A stretch of 12,434 bases of DNA from an uncultured Eubacteriales bacterium (lineage in GTDB: Bacteria > Bacillota > Clostridia > Lachnospirales > Lachnospiraceae). The first letter of the stretch is position 1; every line of letters begins with the position of its first letter. The notes beneath the pieces are model-generated. The model worked only from the letters and a program-made list of their open reading frames with translations, did no database searches and had not been told where the DNA came from. The translations under genes were made by a program, and so were the position numbers. Location: contig CACZSO010000319.1 of NCBI GenBank assembly GCA_902783795.1, positions 1-12,434 of the forward strand, in the 5' to 3' direction. Shown in pieces: positions 1 to 6,209 of this stretch.

Positions 1-237
1 CCGAAGAACATGTATAAGCTGATCGGTATCGATTCTGAAGAAGAAGCCGATGATGATGGCAGCTATTTCGGATTCCGCCCGGTGGGCTTCGGCCAGATGA
101 TCTGGGAGCCCGTGCTGGAAGCTTCTCTGGAAGCTAACGCAGAGTGGGTGGTCGTAGAGCAGGATGAGCATTATGAGCTGGATCCCTTAGAGTGTGCAAG
201 AAGAAGCCGTGAATACTTAAAGATCCTTGGTTGGTAA
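1..237 (+). CDS. Sugar phosphate isomerase/epimerase, C-terminal end (5' truncated by window)
   Basis: The frame is open from base 1 (Pro-Lys-Asn-Met...) to a TAA stop at 235-237, so 78 C-terminal residues are visible and the ATG at base 10 is an internal Met. The pattern matches the end of the xylose-isomerase-like TIM barrel family (IolE/sugar phosphate isomerase/epimerase type). A G-x-G-x-M/I turn before the last helices (VGFGQM) is followed by the strand EWVVVEQD, whose acidic residues lie at the active-site end of the barrel in this family, and then by a final helix with SREYLKILGW. The substrate cannot be told from this fragment; these proteins usually act on inositol-, ketose- or related sugars, often next to Gfo/Idh/MocA oxidoreductases, which would lie outside the window. 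A terminator hairpin follows 24 nt after the stop. Confidence 0.8.
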   Translation, partial: PKNMYKLIGIDSEEEADDDGSYFGFRPVGFGQMIWEPVLEASLEANAEWVVVEQDEHYELDPLECARRSREYLKILGW

Positions 238-261
238 TTGCATATCTTAAAAGAAAAAACA

Positions 262-285
262 GAGGCTGCCGTAACAGGCAGCCTC
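262..285. terminator. Bidirectional Rho-independent terminator between convergent genes
   Basis: A perfect 9-bp stem (GAGGCTGCC at 262-270, GGCAGCCTC at 277-285) encloses a 6-nt loop. The A-rich run at 249-259 becomes a U-rich tail when read on the minus strand, so the hairpin is strongest for the minus-strand dipeptidase. The plus-strand side has only a short ATTTC tail. It sits between the convergent ends of the isomerase-like gene and the dipeptidase and probably serves both. Confidence 0.85.
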
Positions 286-306
286 ATTTCATGTCAGGGC
301 TTAATA

Positions 307-1236
307 TCAGGCAAAGACTCTTAAAGCGTTTTTATGAGTGATTTTTTCCAGATCATCCCAGGAGATCTTTGAGTGCATATATTCCAGAAGGTCCGGTGTT
401 CCCGACACATCTTTCCACTCTAAAACAGAACCGATGCCGTCATAGTCCGAACCGAAAGCCACATGGTCTATGCCGGCTTTATCGATCAGGTGCAGGGTAT
501 GGTCCAGCACCGCTTCCATAGAAGCAAATCTCTCGCCTTCCCTTAAGAAATCAGCACTGTAATTTACACCCACCATGCCATTCGTATTTCCGAGGGCTTT
601 CAGCATATCATCCGTCATATTGCGGGGATGATCGCAGAGGGCGCGGGCATCGGAGTGGGAAGCCACTACTGGGTATTTATTCTGTGAAAGTTCGATGACA
701 TCCCAGAAGCCTTCATCGGAAAGATGGGAAACATCGGGCAGTACCCCCAGCTGGTTCATGGTATCCACGATCTCTTTTCCTTTCGGCTTCAGATGACCGC
801 CCATGCGGTTCGGAAAACCGATCTCATTTTCAAAATTCCAGGTCAGCGTGATCATGCGGACACCGTCTTTTTTGAATTCCTCTACGCGTTCACATTTCCC
901 TTCCAGGGGCTCGCCTGCTTCTATCGTCAATACCCCTGACATCAGGCCGTTCTCCAGGTTCTTAAGGATATCCGCAGAATTATAAGCCGGAGCGATAAGA
1001 TCTGCATTATCTTTCATTTCCTGATAGAAGATATCCCGGTGAGTTTTAAAGAAATCATAGGGTGAGATACCGTTTTCCGTACAGTGTTTCTGGTGGACGA
1101 AGACCGCGAAGCACTGGGCCAGCTGGTCAGCGGCCTTCATTCTTAAGAGGTCCAGATGCATATTATTCTCACGAAGTACCTGTCCCCGTCTTTTAAGACC
1201 TGTCAATGTATCGCAGTGAAGATCGATGAGTTTCAT
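307..1236 (-). CDS. Membrane dipeptidase family (peptidase M19) zinc dipeptidase
   Basis: This 309-residue protein belongs to the renal dipeptidase (M19) family, binuclear zinc TIM-barrel enzymes that hydrolyse dipeptides, including some with a D-residue at the second position. The ligand set is complete by comparison with the human enzyme: His7-x-Asp9 near the N-terminus (DLHCDT), Glu106 (TIEAGEP), His171 (DVSHLS), His194 (SHSDA), and Asp264 in GSDYDG. Arg205 in HPRN matches the conserved substrate arginine. No signal peptide is visible, so it is probably cytoplasmic. The reading frame extends upstream to 1404, but the start is placed at the ATG at 1236 because AGGAGGG (1247-1241) precedes it and the homology begins there. 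The extra 56 codons would be an untypical basic stretch lying over the promoter. It has its own promoter and terminator, so it is monocistronic. Likely role: peptide or peptidoglycan-derived dipeptide catabolism. Confidence 0.92.
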   Translation of the reverse strand: MKLIDLHCDTLTGLKRRGQVLRENNMHLDLLRMKAADQLAQCFAVFVHQKHCTENGISPYDFFKTHRDIFYQEMKDNADLIAPAYNSADILKNLENGLMSGVLTIEAGEPLEGKCERVEEFKKDGVRMITLTWNFENEIGFPNRMGGHLKPKGKEIVDTMNQLGVLPDVSHLSDEGFWDVIELSQNKYPVVASHSDARALCDHPRNMTDDMLKALGNTNGMVGVNYSADFLREGERFASMEAVLDHTLHLIDKAGIDHVAFGSDYDGIGSVLEWKDVSGTPDLLEYMHSKISWDDLEKITHKNALRVFA

Positions 1237-1311
1237 GATTCCCTCCTGGTAATTTTTAATGATTTTTATGGGCTGACATTTAACGTAAGTCCCTTTTCTT
1301 TTGTCTCTTAG

Positions 1312-1340
1312 ATTATAAACGAAATCTTCTTTCAGTGCAA
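1312..1340 (-). promoter_or_regulatory. Predicted sigma-A promoter for the M19 dipeptidase
   Basis: On the minus strand a perfect -10 TATAAT (1317-1312) is preceded, after a 17-nt spacer, by TTGCAC (1340-1335), which keeps the TTG core of the -35 box. Transcription would start near 1305, giving a leader of about 70 nt. No obvious riboswitch fold is seen in that leader. Confidence 0.6.
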
Positions 1341-1376
1341 TTATTTTTCGTAAGACCGCCCTCTGGCAAAAAATGA

Positions 1377-1405
1377 TAGACAATATGAGAGAAACGGTGT
1401 ACAAT
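1377..1405 (+). promoter_or_regulatory. Predicted sigma-A promoter for the Ig-like/SGNH - GTPase/nuclease operon
   Basis: TAGACA (1377-1382, 5 of 6 to TTGACA) and TACAAT (1400-1405, 5 of 6 to TATAAT) are separated by exactly 17 nt. Transcription should begin around 1412, leaving a short leader of about 25 nt before the GTG at 1436. That is too short for a leader-peptide attenuator of the kind found before tet(M). It is divergent from the dipeptidase promoter, with about 37 bp between the two -35 boxes. Confidence 0.7.
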
Positions 1406-1435
1406 TAATGTTTGTATTGACTGAAGGGTCAATTC

Positions 1436-3454
1436 GTGATCAAGGATGGGGAAATCTTAAGGGGGCCGCATTTGGCTGAAAAGAATACGAGTAAAAAAGA
1501 AAAAAAACAGGACCAGCTCCTTCGTGTACTGGCTGTTTCCTTTGCTGTGATCCTGCTGGTCATGGCTCTCGTTGCTGTGATCTATTACAGTGTCCCGCTT
1601 AAGCAGGCCTACAGGTTTTCCCTGGATGAAACAGAACTGGCGCTGCAGCTGGGAGAGAGTGCGGACCTGGAGCCGGTCTTTACCGTGATCGACCAGGATA
1701 AAGTCAGGCGCACAGCTTCAAGGGCAAAAAGAAAAAATGTGGAATACCGCTCTCTGGATGACAGAGTTGCAGAAGTGGATATATATGGCCATGTAACGGC
1801 TAAAGGAAAAGGTGAAACAGAAATCACAGCCACTTGGGCCGGAATGACTGCAAAAGTCTCAGTCCGTGTATTTACTAATGTCCGGGAAATACGCTTTGAT
1901 GAAAAAGAGGTCGAGATGGAAGTGGGCGAACGGAAAAAACTTGAGTTTGCCATCCTTCCGTCTAATGCGGATGTCAGAGACGATGTTCGGTTTTCTGTTT
2001 CGGATGGTTCTCTGGCAGCAGTGGCTAATGATGGCACCATCTCCAGCTTTTCTGCCGGTGATGTGACGGTGACCATGAGTCTGGGAAGCCTTAAGGATAC
2101 TTGTGTAGTGCATATTCTGTCTCATTTGGAAAGAATGGAACTGAATGTGTCTGAACTTCAGCTTTTAAGAGGAGAGACCTTCGAATTTTCCACCAGGTTT
2201 ATCCCGGAAAAGATCACCGACGATGCCACTATTACCTGGACATCATCAGATGAAAATGTGGCCAGGGTAGGAGATAACGGGTTCCTTATGGCAGTGAATT
2301 ACGGAGAAGCCGACATTACAGCTTCCTGCCAGGGGATGAGCGCTGTCTGCCATGTGAAGGTCAGAATCCCTTTGAAAAGCATTACGTTAATGTACTCTGC
2401 CGTTTATCTGGAAGAGGGGAAATCCGTATATATCCCGGTCTATTACCGGCCAGAGGATTATCCCCATGATACTCCCACTGTATGGCGCAGTACCAACGAA
2501 AGCGTCTGTAAGGTCTATGAGGAATCTGTCATCAGTGAGAACGGAAAAGTTTCTTATATGGCCGTAGTAACAGCTGTAGGCCCGGGGGGCGCGGAAATCA
2601 TCGGGACAAACGGAGACCAGATGACCGCCTGTACGGTCAGCTGCGGTATGTCTGTCACCTCTCTGGAGATTTCCATGACTGATCTGGAATTGGAAGCAGG
2701 TGATCTGTTCCAGCTCTCTGCCAGGATATTGCCCCAGACAGCAGGAGAATCAGAAAATATTTACTGGATCTCATCAGATCCCGCAGTGGCCTCTGTTTCG
2801 GGCGGCCTGGTAAAAGCAAGGAATTCCGGAACTGCTGTCATATCGGCGGTATATCAGGGCTTTTCGGCCCGTTGTACGGTCCGGGTCAGTGGTGAAGGAG
2901 AGGAAGAGGTATCACAACGGTATGACGGAAGGATCCTGGTCGGAGATTCGCGGATGGTCTACCTGAAATCCTTTGTACAGCTGGAACCGAATGATATCGT
3001 CATTGCAAAAGGCGCTCAGTATTTCACCTGGTTCTATGATGAAGCGGTCAGTGCTTTGCGGACTATCCTGAATATGAACCCAAGGTATGAAGTGATCATC
3101 TGCATGGGTGTCAATGACTGTGCAAATAATTCCCAGGGATGGACGGCTTATTTTGCGGAAAATTATGCGGCCGTGATCCACCAGCTGATGGCAGAATACC
3201 CGGAGACTCATTTTAATTTTGCTTCAGTAGGCTACTGCAATGGCCCGTACAACGGGACTATTGACGAATCCATCGTAAATGCCTATATCGATACCTTTAA
3301 CCGGTATATGGATACTGTAACAGGCATTCCCTATATCGACTTGAATGAATACCTGTGCTCCACCGGATATACGACCCTGGATGGAGTCCATTATGATGAA
3401 AAGACCAGTCAGAAGGTCTATGATTTCTTGAAAGCAAAAACACCGCTGAACTGA
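1436..3454 (+). CDS. Membrane-anchored Big_2 repeat protein with C-terminal SGNH hydrolase domain
   Basis: This 672-residue surface protein has a short Lys-rich cytoplasmic tail (to about 29) and one hydrophobic segment at about 30-53, which acts as a signal anchor. About five bacterial Ig-like (Big_2) repeats follow, at roughly 61-146, 150-228, 230-309, 312-403 and 406-484, with recurring W-x-S-S-D/N...VA-V and G-x-A-x-I/V-T-A signatures. The SGNH/GDSL domain covers about 498-669, with nucleophile Ser505 in GDSR, block III G558-V-N560-D, and Asp649/His652 in DGVHY. Members act as esterases or deacetylases on carbohydrates; here the repeats would hold the catalytic domain out from the membrane. 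The substrate is unknown, and a cell-wall or surface glycan is an inference. The start is uncertain: GTG 1436 has a modest GAAGGG (1423-1428), whereas an in-frame TTG at 1472 has a stronger TAAGGGGG (1458-1465). The choice only affects the cytoplasmic tail. It ends 2 nt before the next gene. Confidence 0.85.
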   Translation: MIKDGEILRGPHLAEKNTSKKEKKQDQLLRVLAVSFAVILLVMALVAVIYYSVPLKQAYRFSLDETELALQLGESADLEPVFTVIDQDKVRRTASRAKRKNVEYRSLDDRVAEVDIYGHVTAKGKGETEITATWAGMTAKVSVRVFTNVREIRFDEKEVEMEVGERKKLEFAILPSNADVRDDVRFSVSDGSLAAVANDGTISSFSAGDVTVTMSLGSLKDTCVVHILSHLERMELNVSELQLLRGETFEFSTRFIPEKITDDATITWTSSDENVARVGDNGFLMAVNYGEADITASCQGMSAVCHVKVRIPLKSITLMYSAVYLEEGKSVYIPVYYRPEDYPHDTPTVWRSTNESVCKVYEESVISENGKVSYMAVVTAVGPGGAEIIGTNGDQMTACTVSCGMSVTSLEISMTDLELEAGDLFQLSARILPQTAGESENIYWISSDPAVASVSGGLVKARNSGTAVISAVYQGFSARCTVRVSGEGEEEVSQRYDGRILVGDSRMVYLKSFVQLEPNDIVIAKGAQYFTWFYDEAVSALRTILNMNPRYEVIICMGVNDCANNSQGWTAYFAENYAAVIHQLMAEYPETHFNFASVGYCNGPYNGTIDESIVNAYIDTFNRYMDTVTGIPYIDLNEYLCSTGYTTLDGVHYDEKTSQKVYDFLKAKTPLN

Positions 3455-3456
3455 TA

Positions 3457-6075
3457 ATGACAAATACGGTTTTAGGAATTCTGGCTCATGTGGACGCGGG
3501 CAAGACGACGCTGGCGGAAGGGATGCTGTATGTATCCGGCGCCCGTCGTACTTTAGGCCGCGTGGATCACAGAGATACACTGCTGGACAGTCACAGCCTG
3601 GAGAAAGAACGGGGGATCACCATTTTTTCTAGCCAGGCTTCTTTTAGTGTGTCCGGACGTCCTTTTACTCTCCTGGATACCCCAGGTCATGTGGATTTTT
3701 CCAATGAGACAGAAAGAGCCTTGAAAGTGCTGGATGCAGCTATCCTGGTGATTTCCGGCACAGAAATGGTACAGTCTCATACCCGGACTTTGTGGCGGCT
3801 GCTTTCTCTTTATGCTGTACCCACGGCGATCTTTGTCACGAAAATGGATTATCAGCGTTTTTCAGAAGAAGAAGTTATGGCAAATCTCAAAGAGGAATTA
3901 TCTTCTGACTGTGTGTCGTTTTCCTCAGAAAATGCAGACCGGGATGAAGAAACGGCGCTTTCTGACGAAGAAGTCATGAAGGAATTCCTTTCTTCCGGGA
4001 AAGTGGAGGATGAGACCATCCGGGATCTTATCAGCCGGCGGCTTCTGTTCCCTGTCTTTTTTGGCTCCGGCTTACGTACCACAGGACTGGATGATTTTCT
4101 GGAGGCTTTATTCCGTTATATCGCGGTGCCTCATCATCCCGACACCTTTGGCGCCCGGGTCTTTCGTGTGACCCATGATGCTGACGGACAGCGGATCTGT
4201 CATATGAAGATCACCGGGGGGGTACTGAATGCCAGGGCAGTTATAAAGACCGGGGAGAAAGAGGAAAAGATCAGTGAGCTGAGATCTTACGAAGGAGAAA
4301 AATACACCACCATCACATCGGCAGAAGCCGGGGATATCGTGGCGGCCAAGGGCCTTTCGGAATTAAAAAATGGCGCAGGCCTGGGCTTTGAAGAAGCTTT
4401 TTCCGAAAATGTACTGACGCCTGTCATGCGCTACAGCCTGCTGCTTCATGATCACGAAGACCCGGTGACTGTGATGGGGTATCTTAAGTCCCTGGAAGAC
4501 GAAGAACCATCCTTAAAAGTCATGTGGGACGAACGGCTGCAGGAACTGGGTGTAGGCCTGATGGGCCGGGTCCAGGCGGAAATATTAAAGAGCCTGCTGT
4601 TAGAACGATATGGCCTGGATGCGGACTTTGGACGGGGCAGTGTACTCTATAAAGAAACGATCCTGGACCGGGTAGAAGGTGTGGGTCATTATGAACCGCT
4701 CAGGCATTATGCAGAAGTGCATCTGATCCTGGAACCTGCCGCAAGAAATGACGGGATCATCCTGAAGAATGCCTGCCGGGAAGAGATCCTGAATAAGAAT
4801 TTCCAACGGCTGGTGCTCACCCATCTTTTGGAAAAAGAACACCTGGGCGTCATCGGCGGCTATCCGCTGACGGATGTGAAGATCACATTGACGGCCGGAA
4901 GATCTCATATAAAACATACGGAAGGCGGCGACTTCCGGGAAGCCACCTACCGGGCAGTACGGCAGGGGCTTATGAAAGCCCGGTCTGTACTTCTGGAGCC
5001 CTTCTATCGGTTCCGTCTGGAACTGCCCAGGGAATCTTTGAGCCGGGCTTTGACCGATCTTAGAGAAATGGGCTGCGACCCCTCAGAACCCTGGTATACA
5101 GATGAGACAGTGGTATTGTCCGGCAGAGGCCCTGCCGCCGAATTAAATGATTATAATCCGGTCCTGTCATCTTATACAGCGGGCAGGGGAAGGCTGCTGC
5201 TTGAAAATGATGGCTATGACCGATGCCACAACGAAGAAGAGGTCAGGGCGAGCCTTGCCTATATTCCTGAAGCAGATCTGGAAAATTCACCGGACTCTGT
5301 ATTCTGTGCCCATGGAGCAGGTTTCGTGGTGCCCTGGCAGGATGTGGAAAAATATATGCATCTGGAGAGCACCCTTTCCGGGAAAACATTAAAGGAAAGG
5401 GATGTAAAGCCGCGGGAGGAGAGGAAGATCACCGCCACGGCAGAAGAACTGGAAGAGATCATGCTCAGGGAGTTCGGGCCTATCAAACGCCCGGTCTACG
5501 GCGAACGCATCGTCCGGACGGCCCCGGCTGAAAGATCAACGGCTATAAGGAAAGAGACACCTCCAAAGCCGGAAATGCTGATCGTGGATGGATACAATGT
5601 GATCTTTGCCTGGGAAGAATTACGTATGTTGGCCTCTTCAGATATCCAGTCGGCCCGGGACAAACTTATGCATATTTTATCGAATTATGCTGCTTTTAAG
5701 CGCATAGAGACAGTGCTGGTGTTTGATGGCTACCGGGTGCCGGGGAATAAGGGAGAACAGTTTGATTTCCATAATGTCAGGGTGATCTTTACCCGGGAAA
5801 AAGAATCCGGAGACCTTTATATTGAACGGCTCATCGGAACTTTAGGCAGACAGGCCGATGTATCTGTGGTCACTTCCGACGGCATGATCCAGGTGTCGGC
5901 CCTCAGATACGGAGTAAGGCGCATTTCTTCTTCGGAATTTTATGATCTGGTGAATGAAGCTGAGGAAAAGATCGAGGAGATATTATACCGGGAAAGAAGC
6001 CATGGAAGAGTCAGTATAGGTGATGAGACCGGTATTCAGGACATCCTGAAAAAAGAAAAAACCAAAGACAGCTGA
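3457..6075 (+). CDS. Tet(M)/EF-G-like ribosomal GTPase fused to a C-terminal YacP/Rae1-type NYN nuclease domain
   Basis: This 872-residue protein joins two modules in one uninterrupted frame. Residues 1 to about 650 follow Tet(M)-type ribosomal protection proteins: P-loop AHVDAGKTT (10-18), switch I RGIT (52-55), DTPGH (74-78) with catalytic His78, a G4 motif TKMD (128-131) with Thr in place of the usual Asn, and G5 at GSG (203-205). EF-G-like domains II-V follow. The domain IV tip reads HIKHTEGGDF (484-493), unlike the Tyr-Ser-Pro loop of Tet(M). A linker (about 655-704) leads to a NYN/PIN-like domain (about 706-835). It matches B. subtilis Rae1/YacP in order: VDGYNVI (Asp711), VFDGYRV (Asp757), FTREKESGD (Asp786) and VTSD (Asp808). 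Rae1 cuts mRNA in the ribosomal A site. Inferred role: a ribosome-docking GTPase that brings in an mRNA endonuclease. The ATG lies 2 nt after the previous stop with no clear ribosome binding site, so translation is probably coupled. Confidence 0.88.
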   Translation: MTNTVLGILAHVDAGKTTLAEGMLYVSGARRTLGRVDHRDTLLDSHSLEKERGITIFSSQASFSVSGRPFTLLDTPGHVDFSNETERALKVLDAAILVISGTEMVQSHTRTLWRLLSLYAVPTAIFVTKMDYQRFSEEEVMANLKEELSSDCVSFSSENADRDEETALSDEEVMKEFLSSGKVEDETIRDLISRRLLFPVFFGSGLRTTGLDDFLEALFRYIAVPHHPDTFGARVFRVTHDADGQRICHMKITGGVLNARAVIKTGEKEEKISELRSYEGEKYTTITSAEAGDIVAAKGLSELKNGAGLGFEEAFSENVLTPVMRYSLLLHDHEDPVTVMGYLKSLEDEEPSLKVMWDERLQELGVGLMGRVQAEILKSLLLERYGLDADFGRGSVLYKETILDRVEGVGHYEPLRHYAEVHLILEPAARNDGIILKNACREEILNKNFQRLVLTHLLEKEHLGVIGGYPLTDVKITLTAGRSHIKHTEGGDFREATYRAVRQGLMKARSVLLEPFYRFRLELPRESLSRALTDLREMGCDPSEPWYTDETVVLSGRGPAAELNDYNPVLSSYTAGRGRLLLENDGYDRCHNEEEVRASLAYIPEADLENSPDSVFCAHGAGFVVPWQDVEKYMHLESTLSGKTLKERDVKPREERKITATAEELEEIMLREFGPIKRPVYGERIVRTAPAERSTAIRKETPPKPEMLIVDGYNVIFAWEELRMLASSDIQSARDKLMHILSNYAAFKRIETVLVFDGYRVPGNKGEQFDFHNVRVIFTREKESGDLYIERLIGTLGRQADVSVVTSDGMIQVSALRYGVRRISSSEFYDLVNEAEEKIEEILYRERSHGRVSIGDETGIQDILKKEKTKDS

Positions 6076-6098
6076 TTAATGTAAAAAAATGAGTGCAG

Positions 6099-6135
6099 AC
6101 CACCGCTTTTCTTCTTGCGAAGGCGGTGGTTTTAT
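6099..6135 (+). terminator. Rho-independent terminator of the SGNH - GTPase/nuclease operon
   Basis: ACCACCGC (6099-6106) pairs perfectly with GCGGTGGT (6123-6130). Inside is a smaller hairpin, CTTC (6111-6114) with GAAG (6119-6122). The stem runs straight into TTTTATT. It lies 24 nt past the stop of the GTPase-nuclease gene and closes the operon. It also argues against starting the esterase at the upstream ATG at 6093. Confidence 0.8.
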
Positions 6136-6143
6136 TGTACTAT
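6116..6143 (+). promoter_or_regulatory. Weak candidate promoter for the carboxylesterase
   Basis: TTGCGA (6116-6121) and TACTAT (6138-6143) are 16 nt apart, each matching consensus at 4 of 6 positions. The -35 element lies inside the preceding terminator hairpin. This is the best candidate seen between the terminator and the esterase start, but it is weak, and overlapping TATAAA at 6141 could serve as an alternative -10. Confidence 0.3.
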
Positions 6144-6155
6144 AAAAGAAAGATA

Positions 6156-6185
6156 CCCGGCACAGCGGCAGTAAGTGCTGCCGGG
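6156..6185 (+). repeat. GC-rich inverted repeat in the leader of the carboxylesterase
   Basis: CCCGGCA (6156-6162) and TGCCGGG (6179-6185) can form a 7-bp stem. A competing inner hairpin, GGCAG (6167/6168-6171) with CTGCC (6178-6182), shares the 3' arm. It ends 8 nt before the AAGGAG ribosome binding site. No U-run follows, so it is not a standard terminator; it may be an mRNA stabiliser or an operator. Confidence 0.45.
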
Positions 6186-6209
6186 AATAATAAAAAGGAG
6201 AATAGCAGC

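Noticed and set aside
1237..1404. N-terminal extension of the dipeptidase frame up to 1404
   Set aside because: It lies over a good promoter (TATAAT at 1317-1312), is untypical for M19 enzymes, and the ATG at 1236 has an AGGAGGG ribosome binding site.
1609..2076. 155-codon open frame on the minus strand
   Set aside because: It lies fully inside the Ig-like/SGNH gene, is rich in Ser and Thr from antisense reading, and has no ribosome binding site or recognisable motif.
4600..4917. 105-codon minus-strand frame within the GTPase gene
   Set aside because: It is antisense to a well-supported gene, with no ribosome binding site, promoter or motif.
3457..5400. Naming the GTPase a tetracycline resistance gene such as tet(M) or tet(W)
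   Set aside because: Domain organisation is similar, but the loop that displaces tetracycline is not conserved, there is no mobile-element context, and a nuclease domain is appended.
6093..6209. Upstream extension of the carboxylesterase from ATG 6093
   Set aside because: It runs through the terminator hairpin, lacks a ribosome binding site, and adds sequence with no family similarity; ATG 6210 has AAGGAG.
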